A stretch of DNA of 64,000 nt from Micromonospora tulbaghiae (GCF_900091605.1 NZ_FMCQ01000007.1:124001-188000), one strand, 5' to 3'; shown: positions 23,589 through 32,485, counted from the stretch's first letter. Numbers and translations: made by a program. The notes: generated from the letters alone by a model not told the origin.

Positions 23589-26588
23589 TCAGTCGTCGAG
23601 CGTCTCCAACAGTCCAAGCGTGCGCGACTCGATCAGCCGGTAGCCGGCTTCGTTCGCCATGCGCAGCGCGGCCTTGGCGTGCTCGCGAGCGATGTCGGGC
23701 TGCTCGGTGGCCAGGTACACCGCCGCCAGCCCCACCAGGGCGCTCGCCTCGCACCACACGAACCGGGTCTGCCGGGCCAGGTCGAGCGCCAGGTGGTGTT
23801 CCTCGGCTGCCTCTGCCGGCCGTTCAGCGGCCAGCAGCACGCGGCCGTAAGCCTCGCGTGCCCACGCCTCGGTGCCGGCGTCGCCGATCTCCTGCGTCAA
23901 CGCCACTGCATGTCGCGCGTCGGCGCAGGCGCGTGGTGCGCGGTTGGTCATCGACCACAACAACGCACGTCCGCTGAGCGCCGTCGCCTCGCCGTACCGA
24001 TAGCCCAGATCGCGGTTGGCGACCAGCGCCCGGTCGTACAACTCCTCGGCGGCTTCCCGGTCTCCACGGTCGCGGCGGATGCCCGCGAGGTCAACCAGAA
24101 GTACCGCTTCGTTGTACCGTGAGCCGCTCCGTTCCGCGCAGGCTAGTGCGTCCCGGATGTGCTGGTCCGCCTGTGACAGCGCGCCGAGCTGCCAGTGTGC
24201 GAAGCCGAGGTTGGCGAGGGACATGGCCTCGCCGCCCTCGTTGCGGTATTGCCGGTTGAGCTCCAGGGAACGTTGGGCGCAGTCGATTGCGGCTCGGGGG
24301 TTGCCGAGGCGCTGGTGCACCGCGCTGAGATTGTTCAACAGGGCCGTGCGTCCCTCCGGCCACCGGTCATGGGCGTTGATGCGGAGGCCGTCGAGGAGGT
24401 GATGGCGGGCTTCCTCGTATCGGCCGGCGGTGACGTGGGCGAGGGCGATGCTCAGGTGCATGCTGGCCTGGGCTGTCAGGTCGTTCGCGGCCTGCGCGGC
24501 GGCCAACCCTCCGGTGGCTGCGGACAGCCACTCGGCCCGACGTCCACGCTGGTGGAACCAGGCGCGTAGGGCGTCGGCGAGCTGCCAGACAAAGCGTGCA
24601 TGCCCGTGGTCGGCGGCGTGGTTGATCGCCGCGATGACATTGGCTGCCTCTGCGTCCAGCCACGCCGACGCCTCGTCGGCATCGGGAAACGATTGTTGCG
24701 GGACCGGCCCGGGGAGCCTGAGGAAGTGGGGGATGAGCTGACGTCCGGCGGCGTCGGCCCTGCTGCGATAGTGCTCAAGCAGACGCTGCCGGGCGTCGTG
24801 ACGGGTGGCGTCGTCGTCCTCCGTGACGAGCCGGTCCACGGCGTACTGGCGGAGCAGGTCGTGAAACCGGTATCTGTCGCCGCCCTGATGCTCGATCAGG
24901 TGTGCGGACGCGAGGGCGCGGAGTGTTCTCGTCGCGATGGGGGGCGCGACCCCCTCGAGCGCGGCGGCGACGTGGGCGGTGAAGCTGCCACCGGGGACCA
25001 GCCCGACGTGACGGAACATTCGTTGCTGAGCGGTGGGCAGGGCCCGATACGACGTCGCGAAGGCCTTCGTGACCGCGCCCTCGTCGGCACCGTCGACGGT
25101 CAGGCTGGTGAGAGGACCGCCCTCGTCGAGTTCCTCGGCCAGTCCGGCGATGTGGGGATGGCCGCTCGTCTGCAGGTTCGCTGCTGCTATCCGCAGTGCC
25201 AGTGGCAGGTGCCCGCAGAGCTGGGCGAGGCGAGCCGCGGCGTCGGCCTCGACCCGAACGGCCTCGTCCCCGAGCATCGCCGCCAGCAGCCGTACGGAGT
25301 CCGTCGGGTTGAGCACGCCCAGCAGCAGAGATCGGGCGCCGGCCCGGACGACCAGCTCACCGAGCCGACGACGGCTGGTGATCAGAACGGTGCCGCTGGG
25401 CGGGATCAGCGGTGTCACCTGGTCAGCGTCACGAGCATTGTCCAGCACCAGCAAAATCCTGCGGCCGGTCATCGTCGAGCGGAACAGCGAGACCCGGCCG
25501 TCCTGATCGTCCGGAACGACGCGGGGGTCGACACCAAGCCCACCAAGTAGTTGTCCGAGCGCGGCGGACGGTGTGACGGGTGGGCGCTCGACGTCGAAGC
25601 CGCGCAGGTCGATGAACATCTGACCGTCGGGGAAGGCGTCACGTACCCGATGCGCCCAGCGCACCGCCAGCGCCGTCTTTCCGACTCCGGGGATTCCGCT
25701 GAGAACCCAGACCGTCGTGGCGCTGGATCCGCCCGACAGCTGGTCGAGACGGGCCATCTCGTCCGTCCTGCCGATGAAACCTGGTACGTCCTGTGGCAGC
25801 TCTTCCGGACGGTGCGGGACGCTCGACAGTGCGGCGTGGCGTTCCGCCGGCAGCACCGGATCACCCCTGAGGATGAGCCGGTGCAGGCGGCTGAGCTCGC
25901 GTGACGGTTCCAGGCCGAGATCGTCGTGTAGCCGGGTGCGGAGATTGCGGTAGACCTCCGATGCTCGATCGGCCTGGCCTTCGAGATACAGGGCTGTCAT
26001 GAGCTGACCGACGAGGCGATGCCGATAGGGCTGTCCGGCCACCTGGTCGGACACCTCGCGCACCACTCTCCTCGTGCGACCCAGCCGCAGCAGCGCGTCC
26101 GCCCGGTCCTCCGCAGCCGTCCAACGGGCCTCGATGAGACCCGAACAGAGCAGTTGGCGTCCGGAATCGTCGACGACGTCGAGCAGTGGCTCACCTCGCC
26201 ACAGGTCCAACGCCTGGTCCAGCAACTCCACGGTGGTGAGATCGTCGGAAGAGCCTGCGGACCGCTGGACGAGGGCGGAGAAGCGGTGTGCGTCGACGGT
26301 CGCCGGATCGGTGTGCAGCCGGTAGGCGCCGCGCTCGCTCAGCAGCTGCGCGGATGCACCGATCTGCCGGAAGGTGGCCCGTAGGCGCGAGACCATGGCC
26401 TGCACCGTCGCTCGTGCGCTTGGTGGGGGCGCCTGCGCCCAGATCAGGTCGATGAGCCGGTCCGCGGGTACCGGTCGATCGGCCTCCAGGACGAGCACCG
26501 CCAGGAGCAACCGGGGCTGTCGTCCTCCGATGGCGACGCGGACACCCTCGGACCAGATCTCCACCGGCCCGAGGACCCGAAACTCCAT
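23589..26588 (-). CDS. AfsR/SARP-type regulator (BTAD, NB-ARC, TPR)
   Basis: About 1000 residues from ATG 26588, with AGGGAAG upstream. Domain order: OmpR-type winged helix (~1-90, EFRVLGPVEIWSEGVRVAIG); bacterial transcriptional activator domain (~95-240, RFSALVQRSAGSSDDLTTVE to LGLEPSRELSRLHRLIL); NB-ARC ATPase with Walker A GIPGVGKTALAV (~300), Walker B ILLVLDNARD and GLPL-like HLPLALRIAA; then TPRs to the end (ANLGFAHWQLGALSQADQHI and similar). AfsR-type proteins activate secondary metabolite or developmental genes, with ATP-controlled oligomerisation. It is divergent from a secreted metalloprotease gene, a possible target. Confidence 0.93.
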   Translation of the reverse strand: MEFRVLGPVEIWSEGVRVAIGGRQPRLLLAVLVLEADRPVPADRLIDLIWAQAPPPSARATVQAMVSRLRATFRQIGASAQLLSERGAYRLHTDPATVDAHRFSALVQRSAGSSDDLTTVELLDQALDLWRGEPLLDVVDDSGRQLLCSGLIEARWTAAEDRADALLRLGRTRRVVREVSDQVAGQPYRHRLVGQLMTALYLEGQADRASEVYRNLRTRLHDDLGLEPSRELSRLHRLILRGDPVLPAERHAALSSVPHRPEELPQDVPGFIGRTDEMARLDQLSGGSSATTVWVLSGIPGVGKTALAVRWAHRVRDAFPDGQMFIDLRGFDVERPPVTPSAALGQLLGGLGVDPRVVPDDQDGRVSLFRSTMTGRRILLVLDNARDADQVTPLIPPSGTVLITSRRRLGELVVRAGARSLLLGVLNPTDSVRLLAAMLGDEAVRVEADAAARLAQLCGHLPLALRIAAANLQTSGHPHIAGLAEELDEGGPLTSLTVDGADEGAVTKAFATSYRALPTAQQRMFRHVGLVPGGSFTAHVAAALEGVAPPIATRTLRALASAHLIEHQGGDRYRFHDLLRQYAVDRLVTEDDDATRHDARQRLLEHYRSRADAAGRQLIPHFLRLPGPVPQQSFPDADEASAWLDAEAANVIAAINHAADHGHARFVWQLADALRAWFHQRGRRAEWLSAATGGLAAAQAANDLTAQASMHLSIALAHVTAGRYEEARHHLLDGLRINAHDRWPEGRTALLNNLSAVHQRLGNPRAAIDCAQRSLELNRQYRNEGGEAMSLANLGFAHWQLGALSQADQHIRDALACAERSGSRYNEAVLLVDLAGIRRDRGDREAAEELYDRALVANRDLGYRYGEATALSGRALLWSMTNRAPRACADARHAVALTQEIGDAGTEAWAREAYGRVLLAAERPAEAAEEHHLALDLARQTRFVWCEASALVGLAAVYLATEQPDIAREHAKAALRMANEAGYRLIESRTLGLLETLDD

Positions 26589-26928
26589 GTGCACTTCCCT
26601 GCCGTCGCTGCGTGTGCGGGCCGGCGCGGCTCCTCTGCAAGCATTTTGCAAGATCGCTGCATGCGCCGGCCCTGATTATGGTCGAGTCCGCTGACCGTGA
26701 GCGGGCGGTCCGAGCGTGCGCTTCGCGGCGCGGCCAGCACGGGGTGGCCGCGAACGACGAAGGGCGCGCAGAGTCCGGTGCGCTTATCCGAGGGCGACGA
26801 GCGACGCATCGACTGGGCGACGGCCTCGGGGGAGAGGCAGTCGCCGGTGACGTGGCGGGCTTCGAAGACCGGTGGACACCGTGTCGGACGGCCCCGGCAC
26901 CGGCCGGTCATCCAATAGAGGGAGTGCG

Positions 26929-29877
26929 ATGAGAGACCCCCTGGCCCTGCTCAGCGCGACAGTTGTGCTGGCAGCGGCCGTGTTGACCAGTGGCGCCGCG
27001 CAGGCAGCGCCCGATTCGGCCGCGGCGCCAGCCGCCGTGGGAGCCGTCGCGCCGCCGCACACCGAACCGCGAGTCACGGCCCCGCCGGTCCCGCAACCGA
27101 CGCCGTTCAAGGAGGCGCCGCTGCGCACCGCCACCGGCAGGACGGCCGCCCCGCCCGACTTCGGCCCCGGGGAACGCGTGCTCTCGGCGTACCACCGGGG
27201 GAAGCTCTCCCGCGACGACGCGGTGCGGTATGGCCTGGGCGCGGTGCGCTCGCCCCGGTCGGTGCCGGCGCACCTTCGGCCGACCGGGGCCATCCACGAC
27301 CCGCAGCGATATCTGACATACCTGTCGATGTTGGCGGCGAGCGCCGACCCGGAGGCGGCGCGGACGATCGCGCCAGATGTCGCGGTGCCTGCCGGCGCCG
27401 CCACGGCCGCCGACTACGACGACTGCGCCGCCGAACCGTACGACTACCTCGGGGTCACCTATCGCTGCCGGGCGTCGGCCGGCGAGTTCCTCGTCCTCTA
27501 CAACATCGCCGGTGGAGGCAGGCCGGGCATCCCGGCGGACGCCAACCCGAACGGCCGGGCGAAGGCGGTGCAGCATCTGCTGAACGCGCTCTCGATCGCC
27601 GTCGACGAGTATCGCGAGATGGGCTACCCGCTGCCCGTGCGGGACGGCAAGCCCTGGGTGCTGGTCTACGGCGTCGATGAGATTCCGCTCGTCGGCGGGG
27701 CCGGCCTGCCGATCGATGCGCCGTTCGTCCTGCCGTTCGGCTTGAACCAGCAGGCGACCATGCTGGTGCCCAACGGGCAGGACGACTGGGACTACCTGCC
27801 GCGGCATGAGCTGTTCCACGTCATGCAGTACCAGTACTGGGATCGGTCCGACGTCGGCCTGGACTACCTGGCCCTCTTCGTGGGCGGCAAGGAGTTCGGC
27901 TCGATGAACTGGTGGATGGAGGCCACCGCGGAGTGGGCGACCCGCCAGACCTACGCCCGGGCGCCGTACGTGCCCATCCCCGGCGAGGAGAAGCTGTACG
28001 CCCGCAACGTCTACGACGTGCTCAGCAAGCCCGGGGCGGCACTCAACTCCTGGGGCGGGCTGGGCGGCGGTCCGCAGTACGGCGCGTTCCTGCTGCCGAC
28101 CTACCTCACCGAGCAGGTCGATGCCTCTTTCGTGCGACGCACGTGGGACAGCATCCGGAACCACGACCATCTGCCGATCGAGGCGATCCGGCACACCGCT
28201 GAGGGCTACGGCCTGAACTTCGCGGACATGCTCCTCAACTACCACATCGCCAACTATCGACTGGCCAAGGCGAACGCCGCGCCCGCCCCGACCGTGGACG
28301 CCTGGCGCATCTACGGCTACGCCGACTCCGACGCGAGCCTGTGGCGCAGCAACCTCACCGGCGCGAGCGGGACGAGCGGCGACACCCTCGGGGGCGCCAG
28401 ACCGGCCCGCAAGAGTCACTCGACGCCCGCCGGCGCCCAGGCGGAGTACCAGGACATCCTGCGTAAGGGGGGTGCTGTCTACCACGACTTCCGCGCGGTC
28501 AAGAACTCCGGCGACGCGAGCTGCGGATACTGCTCGACACTGATGGTGGACACCACCAGGGACGCCAACCGCAGATCTGCCGTCGTCGTCTGGTCACCGA
28601 CGGGAAGCACCGGCACGCTGGCGACGTACCCGAGCATCCACACCGTGCGCCATCCCGACGCGGGTGGACTGATCACGGTGCCGGACTTCGCGTACCCCAT
28701 GGTGGCCACTCTGGTGACCACCTGGACCGAACTGGACATCCACTCCGCCGACGCGGACAGCAGCCCGAAGACGTTCACCACGAATGTGGAGAGCGTGCTG
28801 CCACTCACGGCCCGCTCGTGCGCGCTGCGCCCGCTCTCGGTGCGCAGCGTCGAGACCACGGTCGAGCCGGAGGGCGCGTTCAACAGGTACGCCGCCAGCA
28901 CGCCGGACGGCTGGACCGGTGGCGACTCCACGTACTCGGTGAAGCTGCCCGACGGCCGGATCGTCTGGCTGTTCTCCGACACCTGGATGGGCCCGCTCAA
29001 CAGCGACGGCACCCGCCCGGTGAGCGCCCCCCTGGTCAACAACACCTTCGTCGTGCAGAACGGCGGCAGCTTCACCACCTACCAGGGCGGCACCGCCGGG
29101 GCGCCTCGGGCGTTGATGCCGCCGTCCGGGCCCGGAAAGTGGTACTGGGTCGGTGACGGCCATCTCTCGGGCGGACAACTTCAAGTGGTGTACCAGGAGT
29201 ACGAGCGTTTCGGCTCCGGCGCCTGGGACTGGCGGTTCAACCGCAACGTCGTCGCCAACTTCGCCCTGTCGAACCTGCGGACCCCGGTCAGCGTCCGGGA
29301 GTTGCCCTCTGCCAGCGGGGTCGCCTGGGGCTCGGGGCTGCTGCCGGCCAGCCGCAGCGGCGACGGCTACACCTACGTCTACGGCGTCGACGACTCCCCG
29401 ATCAACAAGCAGATGCGCATCGCCCGGGTGTACGGCAGCGACCTCGCCAACGGCACCTGGCAGTACCACACGCCGTGGGGTTGGACGCTCCGCGAGCAGA
29501 ACTCCCGCAACCTGCTGACCGGCATCGCCAACGAATACAGCATCACCCCCTGGGGCGGACAGTTCCTCCTCCTCAGCCAGGACAGCACCGAGGCGTTCAG
29601 CGGACAGATCAACGCCTGGACGTCCTGCTCACCGTACGGCCCCTTCACCCAGAAGACCCCGGTCTACCGCATGCCGGAACCCGGCCCCTACGGCAGCTAC
29701 TGGAACCCCGACGTCATCTCCTACAACGCCCACGTGCACCCCGCGCTCAGCTCCGGTGACACCTTCATCGCCTCCTACAACGTCAACAGCATGGACACCC
29801 GCGTCTCCCCGGACGCGGACCACTACCGCGATCCGGGCATCTACCGCCCCCGCTTCTTCCGATTCGTCCTCGGATAA
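26929..29877 (+). CDS. Secreted zinc-metalloprotease-like protein fused to beta-propeller domain
   Basis: A 982-residue protein from ATG 26929, after GAGGGAG. A Sec signal peptide (~1-29, ending SGAAQAAP) and a Pro-rich linker are followed by a domain with the zinc motif HELFHVMQ (about residues 290-297) and, ~40 residues on, WWMEATAEWATRQ, which supplies a downstream Glu as in gluzincins. From ~640 there is a second domain of repeated beta sheets (WTGGDSTYSVKLPDGRIVWL, FSDTW, YGSYWNPDVISYNAHVHP) resembling DUF4185/DUF5005-type five-bladed propellers related to glycosidases. The pairing suggests a secreted enzyme aimed at glycoproteins or cell-wall material. Metalloprotease activity is inferred from motifs. 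Confidence 0.8.
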   Translation: MRDPLALLSATVVLAAAVLTSGAAQAAPDSAAAPAAVGAVAPPHTEPRVTAPPVPQPTPFKEAPLRTATGRTAAPPDFGPGERVLSAYHRGKLSRDDAVRYGLGAVRSPRSVPAHLRPTGAIHDPQRYLTYLSMLAASADPEAARTIAPDVAVPAGAATAADYDDCAAEPYDYLGVTYRCRASAGEFLVLYNIAGGGRPGIPADANPNGRAKAVQHLLNALSIAVDEYREMGYPLPVRDGKPWVLVYGVDEIPLVGGAGLPIDAPFVLPFGLNQQATMLVPNGQDDWDYLPRHELFHVMQYQYWDRSDVGLDYLALFVGGKEFGSMNWWMEATAEWATRQTYARAPYVPIPGEEKLYARNVYDVLSKPGAALNSWGGLGGGPQYGAFLLPTYLTEQVDASFVRRTWDSIRNHDHLPIEAIRHTAEGYGLNFADMLLNYHIANYRLAKANAAPAPTVDAWRIYGYADSDASLWRSNLTGASGTSGDTLGGARPARKSHSTPAGAQAEYQDILRKGGAVYHDFRAVKNSGDASCGYCSTLMVDTTRDANRRSAVVVWSPTGSTGTLATYPSIHTVRHPDAGGLITVPDFAYPMVATLVTTWTELDIHSADADSSPKTFTTNVESVLPLTARSCALRPLSVRSVETTVEPEGAFNRYAASTPDGWTGGDSTYSVKLPDGRIVWLFSDTWMGPLNSDGTRPVSAPLVNNTFVVQNGGSFTTYQGGTAGAPRALMPPSGPGKWYWVGDGHLSGGQLQVVYQEYERFGSGAWDWRFNRNVVANFALSNLRTPVSVRELPSASGVAWGSGLLPASRSGDGYTYVYGVDDSPINKQMRIARVYGSDLANGTWQYHTPWGWTLREQNSRNLLTGIANEYSITPWGGQFLLLSQDSTEAFSGQINAWTSCSPYGPFTQKTPVYRMPEPGPYGSYWNPDVISYNAHVHPALSSGDTFIASYNVNSMDTRVSPDADHYRDPGIYRPRFFRFVLG

Positions 29878-30093
29878 CTACTGCGGTTCCGCCGGGCGTA
29901 GGACACGCCCGGCGGAACCATCGGGCATCACCGGTACCGGTGTTGTGCCTCCAAGAGCGCGACCGCGACGGGCTGGCTCATTCCCGTGTAGGCGCCCCTT
30001 GGGGCAGGGAGGGCTGGTCCCTCGCAGTGGCAGATGCGCCACGGCGGCGGGCGGCCCGTTGCGGGGTCCGCTCGCGGCCGTCGACGCAGCTGG

Positions 30094-30882
30094 TCAGCCG
30101 AGCCGGCCCACCCCGCAGTATGTGGCGAAGCGGCGCGGGTCCTCGTCCGGGTCCACCGGCCAGTCGGGCCGCCACTCGGGCAGCTGCACCAGGCCCGGCG
30201 CAACGAGCGTGTAGCCGGTGAAGAGCCGTTCGATCTCCGGCCTGCTGCGCAGGGTCATCCGGGCGGTGTTGGCGTACCCCTGGTTGTAGGTGTCGCGTAG
30301 GGCCAGCGCGTCGGCACGCTCGTCGGAGGAGGCGTGCGACAGGGCGAGGTAGCTGCCCGGGGCGAGCCGGTCGCGGTAGCGGGCGATGATCGGGGCCGGG
30401 TCGGTCGTGAGCTGGTGCAGCACCCCCACCAGCAGCACCGCGACCGGCCGTTCGAAGTCGAGCACGTCGCGCAGCGTCGGGTCGCCGAGCACAGCGTCCG
30501 GCTGGGTGAGGTCGGCGTGCAGCACCACGGTCCGCGGGTCGTCGGCCAGGAGGCGTCGGCTGTGGTTGAACGCCACGGGGTCGATGTCGACGTACGCGAC
30601 AACGGTGTCCGGGGCGACGCGGCCGGCGACCTCGTGCACGTTGCCCGCCGTGGGGATGCCGGAGCCGAGGTCGAGGAACTGCCGGATGCCTGCGTCGACG
30701 AGCGCGCGGACCGCGCGACGCAGGAACGCGCGGTTGGCCCGCATGATGTGCCCGATGTCGGGCATGGCCTTCTCCATGCGGGCTGCCAGCGCACGGTCCG
30801 CGGCGAAGTTGTGCGACCCGCCGAGGAAGTAGTCGTAGACCCGCGCAGGGCTGGGCGTGTCGAGATCCGGGGTGAGGTCCAT
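30094..30882 (-). CDS. SAM-dependent methyltransferase, Methyltransf_19 (DUF574) family
   Basis: 262 residues from ATG 30882. The family signature is complete: ARVYDYFLGGSHNFAADRAL at the N-terminus, a helical MRANRAFLRRAVRALVDAGI, the SAM-binding QFLDLGSGIPTAGNVHEVA and VVAYVDIDPVAFNHSR, ending in FATYCGVGRL. These proteins are abundant in actinomycetes and are mostly of unknown substrate. Upstream codons in the same frame have no good start (a candidate valine is GTA). Single-gene unit. Confidence 0.92.
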   Translation of the reverse strand: MDLTPDLDTPSPARVYDYFLGGSHNFAADRALAARMEKAMPDIGHIMRANRAFLRRAVRALVDAGIRQFLDLGSGIPTAGNVHEVAGRVAPDTVVAYVDIDPVAFNHSRRLLADDPRTVVLHADLTQPDAVLGDPTLRDVLDFERPVAVLLVGVLHQLTTDPAPIIARYRDRLAPGSYLALSHASSDERADALALRDTYNQGYANTARMTLRSRPEIERLFTGYTLVAPGLVQLPEWRPDWPVDPDEDPRRFATYCGVGRLG

Positions 30883-31216
30883 GACACAAGTGTCCGTCGA
30901 TACGCCTGTTCCGCGCTGCCCGGCGCGATTCGCACGGGAGGTGTAGGCGCGATCTGCTCTTCGCTGCAGCGGGCAGGGGTGCTGGTCTCCTCTTGGAATG
31001 GCGCGTGCTGGTGCCAATCGGCGCGCTGACGTTCTGCCCGGGCTTTCGGCGATGTTGCCGGTCGCGTACACGGCGTCCGCCGCCGGTGTCCACCTCAAGG
31101 ACTGAGCCGCCGCTCCGAGCTACATGAATGTGGCTTCGGAATATCCATTGCCAACCGTGGACGTCGCCCTTACCTTGAATTAAGCAAGGTCATCCGATCA
31201 ACCCGAGGAGCTCCCC
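30883..31216. other. Intergenic region before tRNA array
   Basis: Contains the promoter side of the methyltransferase gene. A lower-GC segment (31120-31195, ATGAATGTGGCTTCGG and TTGAATTAAGCAAGG) could promote the small ORF and tRNA array to the right. No gene seen. Confidence 0.35.
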
Positions 31217-31348
31217 GTGTCGCGGTACGCCTCCACCGAAACCACGCGGTTCATGCCGCGCGGCGGTGCCGTGCTGCCCTCGATCGGGCGAGCCCACGAC
31301 CACTGTGCGAGCGAGCAGAACTGGAAGCCGGGGTGGCGGCGGGAATAG
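31217..31348 (+). CDS. Small 43-residue protein upstream of tRNA array
   Basis: GTG 31217 follows GAGGAG at good spacing. The product starts MSRYASTETTRFMPRGGAVL and ends in NWKPGWRRE before TAG 31346. It is basic and aromatic-rich. A terminator hairpin follows within 20 bases, so the unit promoter-ORF-terminator looks deliberate. No family recognised; it could be a leader peptide or a small regulator of the array. Confidence 0.4.
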   Translation: MSRYASTETTRFMPRGGAVLPSIGRAHDHCASEQNWKPGWRRE

Positions 31349-31364
31349 CGCAGACGCATACGCG

Positions 31365-31401
31365 AAGCCGCCCCCCCCCGCCAGGGATAGGGCGGCTTTT
31401 T
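31365..31401 (+). terminator. Intrinsic terminator between small ORF and tRNA array
   Basis: Stem AAGCCGCCC/GGGCGGCTT (9 bp) followed by TTTTT. The loop is C-rich. It would end transcription of the small ORF or attenuate readthrough into the tRNAs. Confidence 0.75.
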
Positions 31402-31421
31402 CGTTATCCGACCAGCTCCAT

Positions 31422-31494
31422 AGGAGCGTAGCTCAACTGGTAGAGCATCGGTCTCCAAAACCGAAGGTTGCAGGTTCGAGTCCTGTCGCCCCTG
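31422..31494 (+). tRNA. tRNA-Trp(CCA)
   Basis: Cloverleaf folds with anticodon loop CTCCAAA, T-arm GCAGG-TTCGAGT-CCTGT and acceptor AGGAGCG/CGCCCCT with discriminator G. The fourth acceptor pair is A with C, a mismatch that host tRNA-Trp genes would not be expected to carry. First gene of the array. Confidence 0.85.
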
Positions 31495-31561
31495 CTTCTC
31501 GCCCCGACTGCGGCCGGCGGCGTTGCAGATTCTCAACTCCACAGTGGATGGCATAACAAGA

Positions 31562-31593
31562 CCCCGGCCGGTGCCTGCACGGGCCGGCCGGGG
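31562..31593 (+). terminator. GC-rich hairpin between tRNA-Trp and tRNA-Pro
   Basis: CCCCGGCCGG and CCGGCCGGGG pair perfectly over 10 bp with a 12-base loop. No T tract follows, so it may be an RNA-processing or weak termination structure. Confidence 0.4.
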
Positions 31594-31602
31594 GCTTCAC
31601 CT

Positions 31603-31675
31603 CCGGGACGAGGGAGACGGCCGACCCGCTCGCCTTGGGAGCGAGAGAGACGGGGTTCGACACCCCGGTCCCGGA
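31603..31675 (+). tRNA. tRNA-Pro(TGG)
   Basis: Acceptor CCGGGAC/GTCCCGG with discriminator A, anticodon stem CTCGC/GCGAG around loop CTTGGGA, and T-arm CGGGG-TTCGACA-CCCCG. Well-formed cloverleaf. The acceptor differs from the CGTCCCG acceptor of the att repeats, so it is a different gene. Confidence 0.85.
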
Positions 31676-31752
31676 CCGAGGACTCCATTCAAGCCAGGGA
31701 GGGCGCGCAGGCGGATTCCTGGCGAGCGGCCCGCGATCCCCGCCAGATCCAT

Positions 31753-31826
31753 GGGCCGTTGGAGCAAGCTGGCAGCTCACCTGGTTCTCAGCCAGGAGGT
31801 TACGGGTTCGAGCCCCGTACGGCCTA
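31753..31826 (+). tRNA. tRNA-Glu-like (anticodon CTC)
   Basis: Acceptor GGGCCGT/ACGGCCT with discriminator A (first pair G-T), D-arm GAGCAAGCTGGCAGCTC, anticodon stem CCTGG/CCAGG around TTCTCAG and T-arm ACGGG-TTCGAGC-CCCGT. The anticodon reads GAG. The D-arm looks more like initiator tRNA than host tRNA-Glu, so amino-acid identity is uncertain. Confidence 0.75.
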
Positions 31827-31841
31827 CGCACAAAATGCCAT

Positions 31842-31914
31842 GCGGTCGTGGTGAACTCGGCGGACACGTCGGTCTTCCAAACCGAAGAAGCGGGGTCGGT
31901 GCCCGCCGACCGCT
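31842..31914 (+). tRNA. tRNA-Gly(TCC), abnormal T-loop
   Basis: Acceptor GCGGTCG/CGACCGC with discriminator T, anticodon stem TCGGT/ACCGA around CTTCCAA and T-stem GCGGG/CCCGC. The T-loop is GTCGGTG instead of TTCRANN, lacking T54 and A58. Confidence 0.8.
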
Positions 31915-32002
31915 CAGCCATTCCCGGGTGCTCACGGCATCAGTTGAGCGCGTGGAACTTGACGAGATCATCAACTCGTCGCCACCGCTCTCTGCGGATC
32001 AC

Positions 32003-32077
32003 GCCTCGGTAGCCCAACTGGTAGGAGGCAGCGCCTTCAAACCGCGCGCAGTGCGGGTTCGAATCCCGCTCGGGGCA
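32003..32077 (+). tRNA. tRNA-like gene, anticodon CAA (Leu?) or TCA
   Basis: Acceptor GCCTCGG/TCGGGGC with A, an enlarged 18-base D-arm, short variable loop and canonical T-arm GCGGG-TTCGAAT-CCCGC. The anticodon stem GCGCC/CGCGC has a C-C mismatch next to loop TTCAAAC. Standard numbering gives anticodon CAA, but tRNA-Leu normally has a long variable arm, which is absent. With the loop moved one base it would be TCA (opal). Identity unresolved. Confidence 0.65.
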
Positions 32078-32082
32078 CTCAC

Positions 32083-32154
32083 GCCGTCGTAGCTCAGTTG
32101 GTAGAGCAGCGCCTTCGTAGGGCGCAGGCCGCCGTTCGATCCCGGCCGACGGCT
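32083..32154 (+). tRNA. tRNA-Thr(CGT)
   Basis: Acceptor GCCGTCG/CGACGGC with discriminator T, D-arm GCTCAGTTGGTAGAGC, anticodon stem GCGCC/GGCGC around TTCGTAG. The T-stem appears one base short (GCCG against CGGC with an 8-base loop). Otherwise well formed. Confidence 0.85.
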
Positions 32155-32158
32155 CCAT

Positions 32159-32231
32159 GCGGACGTAGCGCAGTTGGTAGCGCGGCACCTTGCCAAGGTG
32201 CAGGTCGCGGGTTCGATCCCCGTCGTCCGCT
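32159..32231 (+). tRNA. tRNA-Gly(GCC)
   Basis: Acceptor GCGGACG/CGTCCGC with discriminator T, anticodon stem closing GCACC/GGTGC around TTGCCAA, T-arm with TTCGATC loop. Second glycine isoacceptor in the array. Confidence 0.88.
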
Positions 32232-32270
32232 CGCACAGATCACCGGCCACGACAGAAAGGAGGGCCCGGT

Positions 32271-32321
32271 GGACGTCGTTCTCGTCCTCAACAGCGGGTT
32301 CGAATCCCGCACGCGCGTCCA
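32271..32321 (+). pseudogene. tRNA remnant (acceptor and T-arm only)
   Basis: A normal T-arm GCGGG-TTCGAAT-CCCGC is followed by CGTCC, which can pair with GGACG at the 5' end, but only ~18 bases lie between the 5' strand and the T-arm, so D and anticodon arms are missing. Probably a decayed tRNA. Confidence 0.55.
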
Positions 32322-32322
32322 T

Positions 32323-32393
32323 TCCCTCGTAGCTCAAGGGCAGAGCGGCCGACTGTTAATCGGCTGATCTTGGTTCGAGTCCAGGCGGGGGAG
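32323..32393 (+). tRNA. tRNA-Asn(GTT)
   Basis: Acceptor TCCCTCG/CGGGGGA with discriminator G, D-arm GCTCAAGGGCAGAGC, anticodon stem GCCGA/TCGGC around CTGTTAA, T-arm CTTGG-TTCGAGT-CCAGG. Well formed, 71 nt. Confidence 0.88.
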
Positions 32394-32397
32394 CAAT

Positions 32398-32485
32398 GGA
32401 GGGCTCCCGGCGGTCACGGGGACGCCGTTGGAAACGGCGTAGGGGGCGGAAGCTTCCTCGTGGGTTTCGAATCCCACCCCTTCCG
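32398..32485 (+). tRNA. tRNA-Ser(GGA)
   Basis: Class II tRNA with a long variable arm. Anticodon stem CGCCG/CGGCG around TTGGAAA; acceptor GGAGGGC against CCCTTCC with discriminator G, one G-T pair and one mismatch. The T-loop has eight bases (TTTCGAAT), one more than normal. Confidence 0.8.
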
